A DNA stretch of 6,329 bases from CAYSWF01 sp964562905. GTDB lineage: Bacteria > Patescibacteriota > Andersenbacteria > UBA10190. Location of the stretch: positions 1-6,329 of the forward strand of contig CAZLVG010000054.1 in assembly GCA_964562905.1 (NCBI GenBank), given 5' to 3'. Shown one piece after another: positions 1 to 5,275 of the stretch (position 1 is its first letter; every line of letters starts with the position of its first letter). The position numbers were made by a program, and so were the translations under genes. Under the pieces are notes generated by a model. It did no database searches, was not told the origin of the DNA, and was given only the letters and a program-made list of their open reading frames with translations.

Positions 1-48
1 CGCTTCTGGCTCTATGGAGCCAGAAGGCTGCTGGGCCGCGCCAGTTGA
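1..48 (+). CDS. Possible C-terminal tail of an upstream gene (5' partial)
   Basis: Frame 1 is open from the first base of the window and reads RFWLYGARRLLGRAS before a TGA at 46-48. The composition (aromatic, Arg/Leu-rich) would suit the tail of a bacterial protein, and the genes downstream have the same orientation. Only 15 codons are visible, frame 3 also stays open through this stretch, and the region contains a strong inverted repeat, so a non-coding explanation is possible. No family can be assigned from so short a piece. Confidence 0.3.
   Translation, partial: RFWLYGARRLLGRAS
3..26 (+). other. Perfect 10-bp stem-loop
   Basis: CTTCTGGCTC (3-12) and GAGCCAGAAG (17-26) are exact reverse complements around a TATG loop. 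A second, weaker hairpin (CTGG 31-34 with CCAG 41-44) follows. There is no T-run after either stem, so this is not a canonical intrinsic terminator. It could be an RNA hairpin at the 3' end of the upstream message, or a DNA inverted repeat. It lies inside the possible upstream coding tail. Confidence 0.5.
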
Positions 49-96
49 GAATAAGTGACAACCAAAGCCGGCGGCGTGGAGCACGGAGCGAAATAG

Positions 97-105
97 TGTT
101 ATGCT
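97..105 (+). promoter_or_regulatory. Candidate extended -10 promoter for the glycosyltransferase run
   Basis: TGTTATGCT matches the extended -10 pattern (TG, one base, then TATGCT, which agrees with TATAAT at 4 of 6 positions). At a typical distance of six to seven bases past the hexamer, transcription would start at about base 112, the A of the glycosyltransferase ATG, giving a leaderless message. No Shine-Dalgarno site lies upstream of that ATG, which agrees with this reading. The -35 position (about 77-82, TGGAGC) is poor, as is common for extended -10 promoters. Confidence 0.4.
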
Positions 106-111
106 GCCATC

Positions 112-849
112 ATGAGCGTATATTTGTCGGTTATTATTCCGGCTTACAATGAAGAAGGTCGTCTGCCCGGGACGCTGAAAGCCACCGTGGAATATTTGCG
201 TAAGCAGGATTACAGTTGGGAAATCGCCGTGGTCAACGACGGTTCCCGAGACAGGACGGCGTCGGTGGTCAAGGAGATGTCGGTCACCCAGCCGCTCGTG
301 CGCCTACTGCAATATGGGGAAAACCGCGGCAAGGGATACGCCGTGCGTTACGGCATGACTCATGTGTCGGGCCAGTATCGGCTGTTTATGGATGCGGACA
401 ACGCTACGGAGATAGACCAGGTGGAGAAACTGCTGCCGTTCGTTCGCACGGGGTTTGACGTGGTGATAGGATCACGCGACGTGCCCGGTGCTGAAATTGC
501 TGTTCATCAGGCGTGGTGGAAGGAAAGGCTGGGCGATTTGGGTAACTTATGGATACGTTTTTGGGCGGTGCCGGGCATTTATGATACGCAGGCAGGCTTC
601 AAACTCTTTTCGGCGTCAGCGGCGGAGCAGATTTTTCCTTGGCTTACCTTAGACCGCTGGGGCTTTGACGTGGAGGCGCTGGCGGTGGCACGTCTTAGAG
701 GATACAAAATTGCGGAGCGGCCCATCAAATGGACTAATGATCCCGACAGTAAAGTGTCAGCCAAGGCTTACCTGCAGGTGCTCTGGGAAGTGGTACAGGT
801 GCGGATTAACATGTGGCTGGGGCGGTATGACGGCGCTGCCAGTTTTTAA
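112..849 (+). CDS. Family 2 glycosyltransferase, polyprenyl/dolichyl-phosphate sugar transferase type
   Basis: This 245-residue GT-A fold enzyme probably moves a sugar from a nucleotide donor to a polyprenyl-phosphate or similar lipid acceptor at the cytoplasmic membrane face. The N-terminus, SVIIPAYNEE (residues 6-15), is the classic GT2 start. VVNDGSRD (40-47) supplies the nucleotide-binding Asp, and D94-A95-D96 is the metal-binding DxD. DTQAGFK (158-164) and the DRWGFDVEAL block (181-190) are typical of the dolichyl-phosphate glucosyl/mannosyltransferase branch. The PIKW and SKVS segments near 204-216 match the branch's C-terminal motif, although the usual GSKVS reads DSKVS here. No membrane segment is obvious, so it is probably peripheral. 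The ATG at 112 fits the family start exactly and has no Shine-Dalgarno site. GalT follows after a gap of 15-33 bases. Donor and acceptor cannot be told from the sequence. Confidence 0.9.
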   Translation: MSVYLSVIIPAYNEEGRLPGTLKATVEYLRKQDYSWEIAVVNDGSRDRTASVVKEMSVTQPLVRLLQYGENRGKGYAVRYGMTHVSGQYRLFMDADNATEIDQVEKLLPFVRTGFDVVIGSRDVPGAEIAVHQAWWKERLGDLGNLWIRFWAVPGIYDTQAGFKLFSASAAEQIFPWLTLDRWGFDVEALAVARLRGYKIAERPIKWTNDPDSKVSAKAYLQVLWEVVQVRINMWLGRYDGAASF

Positions 850-870
850 CCGCAAGGTACGGCAATGCCT

Positions 871-878
871 AGGGGGTG
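871..878 (+). promoter_or_regulatory. Strong Shine-Dalgarno site that decides the galT start
   Basis: AGGGGGTG matches AGGAGGTG at 7 of 8 positions and places the ATG at 883 at normal spacing (six bases after AGGGGG). The in-frame ATG at 865 lies upstream of it and has only a shorter AAGG (854-857). This is the best ribosome binding site seen in the window. Confidence 0.6.
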
Positions 879-882
879 CTTT

Positions 883-1968
883 ATGGTCTCCCACGACCAA
901 GAGGAAACGGCGGGCGCGCAGATAAGAGAGGCTGGCGAGATCCGGCAGGATATTGTCACGGGCAAGTGGGTTATTGTCGCTCGAGAACGGGCCGACCGTC
1001 CTCACGATTACCGTTTAAAACCGGAGCGGCCCGTGCCGGGGAAAAGAGTGAAGTACGAGGAAGGATGTCCCTTCTGCCAGCTGGAGAGGTTTCCACAGGA
1101 GCCGGACGTGCTTCGCCTGCCGGATCACCCGGATAGATGGCAGCTGCACGTATTCCCCAACAAATATCCGGCCTTTTTGCCCAAAGACGACTTTCGTACT
1201 TGGCGGCAGGGACCCTACCGCGCCATTGAGTCAGCGGGCTATCACGAGATTCTAGCTACCCGCTGGCATCATAAAATTGACGTCGTGTTAAGCCGTCAGG
1301 AGCTGGCTTTGCAGCTGGAAGCGTTAGTGCTGCGCTTCAGGCAGCTAAAGAGTAAGCCGTCGGTCAATTATATTCAGATAATTAAAAACCACGGCGAGCA
1401 GTCCGGGGCCTCGCTTGCACATCCCCACCACCAACTGCTGACGGTGCCTGTTCTGCCCAGCGACGTGTGCGACATGCTGGCCGGCGCGGAACGTTACGCC
1501 AGGCAGCACCAACGGGAAGTGTTCCAGACGGTGGCCGATTACGAGTTGAGGGAGGGGAGCAGGGTGGTCGCGCAGAACGAGCATTTTATGTCTTTCTGTC
1601 CTTACGCCTCGCGCGTTCCCTTTGAGGTATGGGTTATGCCCAAGAGCCCGGAGCCGTATTTTGAAAATTGCGGTCCGGAAATGCGCGAAGCCGCGGCGGA
1701 GGTGCTGGTAGACGCGTTAGCCAGGATATACCAAGGGTTAAATGATCCTTCGTATAATTACTATATTCACACGGCTCCCTGCGATGAGGCGGGCTTTACG
1801 TGCGGCACCAAAGAGTTTTCTCATTTCCGCTGGCACATAGAGATTCTGCCCCGGCTTAACGTCTGGGGAGGTTTTGAGCTGGGCACCGGCCTGGAGGTGA
1901 CAGACACTCCGCCGGAGGAGGCAGCGGCGTTTTTACGGGAAGTAAAGATTGACCGGCGGTCGGGATGA
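883..1968 (+). CDS. galT: Galactose-1-phosphate uridylyltransferase-like nucleotidyltransferase
   Basis: Family members exchange hexose 1-phosphate and UMP with UDP-glucose (Leloir pathway) through a covalent nucleotidyl-histidine. From the ATG at 883 the protein is 361 residues, usual for GalT. VTGKWVIVARERADRP (25-40) is the family's N-terminal signature. CPFC (62-65) supplies two probable zinc-binding cysteines, KNHGEQSGAS (168-177) precedes the active site, and H180-P-H182-H183-Q184 is the HPHxQ catalytic motif with H182 as nucleophile. The residue that is often Gly or Ser in this motif is His here. FRWHIEILPRL (315-325) is the C-terminal His/Glu segment. The start at 883 is preferred because of its ribosome binding site; 865 would add six residues. 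Without galK or galE nearby, related activities such as an ADP-glucose or other sugar-1-phosphate nucleotidyltransferase remain possible. The stop overlaps the next gene (ATGA), so the two are translationally coupled. Confidence 0.85.
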   Translation: MVSHDQEETAGAQIREAGEIRQDIVTGKWVIVARERADRPHDYRLKPERPVPGKRVKYEEGCPFCQLERFPQEPDVLRLPDHPDRWQLHVFPNKYPAFLPKDDFRTWRQGPYRAIESAGYHEILATRWHHKIDVVLSRQELALQLEALVLRFRQLKSKPSVNYIQIIKNHGEQSGASLAHPHHQLLTVPVLPSDVCDMLAGAERYARQHQREVFQTVADYELREGSRVVAQNEHFMSFCPYASRVPFEVWVMPKSPEPYFENCGPEMREAAAEVLVDALARIYQGLNDPSYNYYIHTAPCDEAGFTCGTKEFSHFRWHIEILPRLNVWGGFELGTGLEVTDTPPEEAAAFLREVKIDRRSG

Positions 1969-2480
1969 TGATTATTACCGAGTTCCTGTTAACTGCGCTG
2001 AAAAGCGTGCCGCCCGAGCTGGCCACCGTGCTTCTGGCTGCCGTTCCGGTGACCGAGCTGCGCGGGGCGCTGCCAGTGGCGCTGTTGGTGTACCGGCTGC
2101 CGGTGCCGGCCGCCGTGGCCCTGTCCGTGGCGGGCAACATATTGCCCGTGTATTTTCTGTTGAGGTTTATAGAGCCGGTCTCAATGTGGCTGGCTCGACG
2201 ATTCAGCCTAATAGACCGTTTTTTGCAGTGGCTGTTTAGCCGCACTCGGCGCAAGTTAACCAAGAGGGTGGAAAAGTACAGTTACTGGGCGCTGGCGATG
2301 TTTGTGTCCATACCTCTGCCGGTTACCGGCGCCTGGACGGGCGCGCTGGCCGCTGTTCTGTTCGGACTGCCGGTACACAAGTCTTTCCTGTCCATCTTTA
2401 TCGGCCTCTGCCTTTCAGCATCTCTGGTGACCTTAATAACGCTGGGAAGCTCGGCAGCCGTGGTAAGATTACTGTGGTAG
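1965..2480 (+). CDS. Small multi-drug export family membrane protein (COG2426)
   Basis: This is a 171-residue integral membrane protein. The loop motif PVTELRGALPVA (28-39) and a second motif IPLPVTGAWTGALAA (116-130) are hallmarks of the COG2426 / Sm_multidrug_ex family. Hydrophobic stretches lie at about 17-29, 36-68, 107-135 and 141-171, with a basic helix (about 78-103, rich in Arg and Lys) between the halves, probably cytoplasmic. The duplicated 'P(L)PVT..GA' motif suggests two related half-units packed as re-entrant loops. Length is normal for the family. The family name comes from early drug-resistance work and the transported substrate is generally unknown, so export of drugs should not be assumed. 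It starts inside the galT stop codon; a second ATG at 1968 is an equally usable start, one residue shorter. Expression is therefore tied to GalT. Confidence 0.85.
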   Translation: MMIITEFLLTALKSVPPELATVLLAAVPVTELRGALPVALLVYRLPVPAAVALSVAGNILPVYFLLRFIEPVSMWLARRFSLIDRFLQWLFSRTRRKLTKRVEKYSYWALAMFVSIPLPVTGAWTGALAAVLFGLPVHKSFLSIFIGLCLSASLVTLITLGSSAAVVRLLW

Positions 2481-2505
2481 TTAATTTACTCAACACCCGT
2501 CCGCT

Positions 2506-3282
2506 ATGCAGAAAAAGCCCTTGACCGTTGGTAACTGGAAAATGGAGCTTTCGCACAAGGGAGAAAAGGAGCTGGCGCTGGCACTAAGGAGACGGTTGAA
2601 GGAGGTGCCACTTAACGGCACGGAAGTGGTAGTGTGTCCGTCTTTTCCTTCTCTGGCTGCCGTGGGCGAGATCTTTAGATCAGCCGGTAAAGTAATGCTG
2701 GGGGCGCAGAACGCGCACTGGGAAGAACGGGGCGCTTATACCGGCTTCGTTTCTATTTTACAGGCAGCTCCTTACGTAAGGTGGTGTATTGTGGGTCATT
2801 CGGAACAGCGGCGGTTTACTAATATTAACGAAGAGCAGGTACAGGTTACGGCTAACAATTTAATCCGGCACGGCGTAAATCCCATTGTGTGCGTGGGAGA
2901 GACGAGGCAGGAAAGAGAGAGCGATAAGACGGTGAGCAAGGTAGTCGGCCAGATCAAGACGCTGCTGGGCGGGATGACGCGGGCCGGGCTGTCGCGGCTG
3001 ACCATCGCTTATGAACCCATTTGGGCTATCGGTACGGGGGTTACCCCCGATCCCAATGACGCGGCCGGTGTCATGCTGCTGATACGCAAAATAGTCGCGG
3101 GACGGTTCGGGCAGGAGGCGGCCGGGCGCCTGCGCGTACTTTACGGCGGCAGCGTCAAAGTGGACAACGTGGAAGATTACGTTAAGGAACCGGGCGTGGA
3201 CGGCGTGTTAGTCGGCGGCGCTTCCGTACAGCCGCGGCAGTTTGTGGACATCGTCAAGATAGTTCAAAATAACAGCAGTTAA
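2506..3282 (+). CDS. tpiA: Triosephosphate isomerase
   Basis: This cytoplasmic (beta/alpha)8 barrel interconverts dihydroxyacetone phosphate and glyceraldehyde 3-phosphate. At 258 residues it is near the family's usual 250. Catalytic residues are all present: N10 and K12 in VGNWKM, H98 in VGHSE, and E170 in AYEPIWAIGTG (168-178), which also forms flexible loop 6. YGGSV (213-217) and VLVGGAS (234-240) are the phosphate-binding segments. The oddity is structural rather than catalytic: four positions that normally form a salt-bridge cluster near the dimer interface (human E77, R98, E104, K112) read F81, Q101, I107 and T115 here. The gene begins 25 bases after the membrane-protein gene without a visible Shine-Dalgarno site and is followed after 12 bases by the aldolase gene, the next enzyme of the same pathway. 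Confidence 0.97.
   Translation: MQKKPLTVGNWKMELSHKGEKELALALRRRLKEVPLNGTEVVVCPSFPSLAAVGEIFRSAGKVMLGAQNAHWEERGAYTGFVSILQAAPYVRWCIVGHSEQRRFTNINEEQVQVTANNLIRHGVNPIVCVGETRQERESDKTVSKVVGQIKTLLGGMTRAGLSRLTIAYEPIWAIGTGVTPDPNDAAGVMLLIRKIVAGRFGQEAAGRLRVLYGGSVKVDNVEDYVKEPGVDGVLVGGASVQPRQFVDIVKIVQNNSS
3245..3273 (+). promoter_or_regulatory. Weak candidate promoter inside the tpiA tail, ahead of the aldolase gene
   Basis: TGGACA (3245-3250, 5 of 6 against TTGACA) is separated by 17 bases from AATAAC (3268-3273, 4 of 6 against TATAAT). Transcription would start near 3280, about 15 bases before the aldolase ATG. The spacing is ideal but the -10 lacks the important final T, and the sequence is also coding, so a chance match is quite possible. 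Confidence 0.2.
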
Positions 3283-3294
3283 CAACAGCCTCTT

Positions 3295-4164
3295 ATGTTG
3301 GTTAAGCCTGACCATTATTTGCGGAAAGCGCTTAAAAGCGACTACGCCCTGGGCGCCTTCAATACTTCCAACCTGGAGCTGACCCAGGCCATCATAGCCG
3401 GGGCCGAGGCGCAGCAGTCGCCGGTCATAGTGGAAACCTCCGAAGGCGCTATTAAATACGCGGGATTAGAAACTCTCAGGGGAATAGTGAGCATTCTGGC
3501 GGATCAAACTGATGTTCCGGTGGCCCTCCACCTTGACCACGGGCACAGCCTAGAGGTGGTTAAACAGTGTATAGAAGTGGGCTACACTTCCGTTATGATT
3601 GACGCTTCCCAGGCTCCCCTTCAGGAAAATATAGCTAAAGTCAGCCAAGTGGTAGCTTACGCTCATGAGCGCGGCATTTGGGTGGAGGCGGAGCTGGGGG
3701 CCATTATGGGCGCGGAGGGCATGGCTGCATCGGGTGGCAAGGGCACGCCGGAAGATTTTTTGACTAAACCGGAAGAGGCGGAAAACTTTATCAGAGCGAC
3801 AAAAGCCGACGCCCTGGCCGTTTCCGTGGGTACTATTCATGGAGCTTTCTCGGGCGTGGAGTATATTCGTTTCAGTTTGCTGGAAGAGCTGGGCAGAAAG
3901 ATGCCGGAGGTGCCGCTGGTGTTGCACGGTGCCTCCGGCGTAGCTGACAAGCAGCTGCGGCGCGCGGCCAGGATGAACATCATAAAAGTGAACATAGACA
4001 CGGAAATGCGGATAGCGTTTACCAGGGCCGTTAAAGCTTACTTTGACGAACGGCACGACGACTATGATCCCCGCGAGATTCTGGGTCCGGCCCGGGAAGC
4101 CGTGCAGATGGTGGTGGAGGAGAAGATAAAATTACTTGGCACGGCGGGGCGGGCTGGTGTATAA
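3295..4164 (+). CDS. fba: Class II fructose-bisphosphate aldolase
   Basis: This zinc-dependent aldolase splits fructose 1,6-bisphosphate into dihydroxyacetone phosphate and glyceraldehyde 3-phosphate, or runs the reverse reaction. At 289 residues it belongs to the short class IIB type, like Bacillus FbaA and the tagatose-bisphosphate aldolases GatY/KbaY. GAFNTSNLE (20-28) is the N-terminal signature. HLDHGH (79-84) holds the catalytic D81 and zinc ligand H82. EAELGAIMG (131-139) is the metal-site acidic segment, GTIHG (179-183) gives zinc ligand H182, VLHGASG (209-215) gives H211, and KVNIDTE (231-237) closes the phosphate site with N233 and D235. All key residues are intact. Fructose versus tagatose bisphosphate cannot be settled from motifs; the tpiA and gap neighbours favour fructose. 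It has no clear Shine-Dalgarno site. Its last codons carry a promoter-like sequence facing the next gene. Confidence 0.95.
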   Translation: MLVKPDHYLRKALKSDYALGAFNTSNLELTQAIIAGAEAQQSPVIVETSEGAIKYAGLETLRGIVSILADQTDVPVALHLDHGHSLEVVKQCIEVGYTSVMIDASQAPLQENIAKVSQVVAYAHERGIWVEAELGAIMGAEGMAASGGKGTPEDFLTKPEEAENFIRATKADALAVSVGTIHGAFSGVEYIRFSLLEELGRKMPEVPLVLHGASGVADKQLRRAARMNIIKVNIDTEMRIAFTRAVKAYFDERHDDYDPREILGPAREAVQMVVEEKIKLLGTAGRAGV

Positions 4165-4165
4165 T
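4136..4165 (+). promoter_or_regulatory. Strong promoter-like sequence at the 3' end of fba
   Basis: TTGGCA (4136-4141, 5 of 6 against TTGACA) and a perfect TATAAT (4160-4165) are separated by 18 bases. The -10 overlaps the aldolase stop codon. Transcription would start around 4172, leaving only about five bases before the kinase ATG at 4177. Such a transcript would lack the TGAGG (4165-4169) that could serve as Shine-Dalgarno site on a read-through mRNA, so the kinase may be read both from the operon message and from its own nearly leaderless one. Confidence 0.5.
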
Positions 4166-4176
4166 GAGGCTATAGC

Positions 4177-5181
4177 ATGAGCGAAAAAAAAGATACGGCT
4201 TTTGAAGTTATCGCCATCGGCGATACTACCGAGGATATTTTTCTGGAGATGCATGACGCCAGCGTGCAGTGCGACCTGGACGGGGAAAACTGCCGCATAT
4301 CTTTTGATTACGCGGACAAGATTGCCGTGGAGAAGAAGACGGACATTCCGGCCGTGGGCAATGCCGCTAACCACGCCATAGGAGCGGCCCGGCTGGGCCT
4401 TCGCGCTTCCGTTTACACGGTGGTGGGCGATGACGAGCAGGGGCAGCGCGCGCGCCATATATTTGCCGAAAACAACGTTGATCCCCGGTACGTGGTTTTT
4501 GACCAGATGCGGGGAACTAATTTATCGGTGGTCATCAATTATCGGGGCGAGAGGACTATTTTTGTTTATCACGAGCCGCGCGATTACGAGCTGCCGGAAC
4601 TGGCGCCCACTGAATGGGTTTATCTTACCTCCGCTTCAGGGCAGGGAGTCAAAAGGCTGCACTCGCAGGTGCTGGATTACCTGGAAGGCAACCGGGAAGT
4701 TAAGCTGGCTTTCAATCCCGGTACGCACCAGATAGAGCTGGGGCGGGAAGAGCTGAAGCCCCTGCTGGCCAGGACGGATATCCTGTTTTTGAATCGGGAA
4801 GAGTCGGCCGAAGTGCTTAACAGTAAGAGTCGGGACATTGAAGACTTAACCTCGGGCTTCCACGAACTGGGAGTTAAGATGATGGTGCTGACGGACGGAC
4901 CCGACGGAGCCTACGCCTCGGACGGATCAGAGATACGGTTCCTTAAAATATTCCGAGGGCCGGTGGTGGAACGTACGGGAGCCGGGGATTCTTTCGGCGC
5001 CGCTTTTCTTAGCGCGATTATCCGCGGCAAGTCTGTCGAGGAAGCCATGCTGTGGGGTAACGCCAACTCTACGTCCGTGCTGCAATACATCGGCGCGCGC
5101 CAGGGCTTATTGGACCAGCAGGGACTGCGGAAGATTATTGACGAGAACAGGGATATAGCTCCACAAAGGTATGTCCAGTAG
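4177..5181 (+). CDS. PfkB-family (ribokinase-like) carbohydrate kinase
   Basis: This 334-residue cytoplasmic kinase would phosphorylate a sugar, sugar phosphate or nucleoside with ATP. The N-terminal strand VIAIGDTTEDIF (11-22) is the substrate-binding start. GNAANHAIGAARLG (61-74) matches PfkB signature 1, although the first Gly of the usual GG pair is Val60. LTDGPDGA (238-245) is the ATP-side motif, and ERTGAGDSFGAAFLSAII (265-282) is signature 2, with D271 as catalytic base and the GAGD anion hole. NREES (206-210) is the conserved N/E metal-phosphate motif. Residues 30-50 form an unusual acidic segment with two cysteines (C32, C39) where the lid lies in ribokinases. It starts 12 bases after fba, with TGAGG at suitable spacing. 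Its place between fba and gap suggests a phosphofructokinase role; fructokinase, ribokinase, tagatose-6-phosphate kinase or nucleoside kinase are alternatives. Confidence 0.88.
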   Translation: MSEKKDTAFEVIAIGDTTEDIFLEMHDASVQCDLDGENCRISFDYADKIAVEKKTDIPAVGNAANHAIGAARLGLRASVYTVVGDDEQGQRARHIFAENNVDPRYVVFDQMRGTNLSVVINYRGERTIFVYHEPRDYELPELAPTEWVYLTSASGQGVKRLHSQVLDYLEGNREVKLAFNPGTHQIELGREELKPLLARTDILFLNREESAEVLNSKSRDIEDLTSGFHELGVKMMVLTDGPDGAYASDGSEIRFLKIFRGPVVERTGAGDSFGAAFLSAIIRGKSVEEAMLWGNANSTSVLQYIGARQGLLDQQGLRKIIDENRDIAPQRYVQ

Positions 5182-5275
5182 CAATAATTTACACCCAATG
5201 TTCTTCTATACCTGCGTTTTGCCAAGCCACAAGGACGGCGCCGTGAAGAGCCGGATAAATTAGTTGTTACTTAAG

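Noticed and set aside
865..882. Upstream ATG at 865 as the galT start
   Set aside because: It remains possible, but the ATG at 883 has a much better Shine-Dalgarno site at proper spacing, and the six extra residues are not part of the family core.
1856..2263. 135-codon minus-strand frame across the galT/COG2426 junction
   Set aside because: It crosses two well supported + strand genes, is rich in Thr/Arg/Ser repeats typical of antisense frames, and shows no recognisable domain.
2481..2505. Promoter between the membrane protein gene and tpiA
   Set aside because: The TTAATTTACT stretch is AT-rich, but I found no -35 hexamer at acceptable spacing, so tpiA is best viewed as part of the upstream run.
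3550..4056. 168-codon open frame on the minus strand opposite the aldolase
   Set aside because: It lies wholly antisense to a gene with intact catalytic motifs, resembles no family, and has low-complexity composition typical of a shadow frame in GC-rich DNA.
5264..5275. TTG start at 5264 for GAPDH
   Set aside because: It adds MLLK ahead of the standard MPVRIAINGFG start; the ATG at 5276 fits the family exactly.
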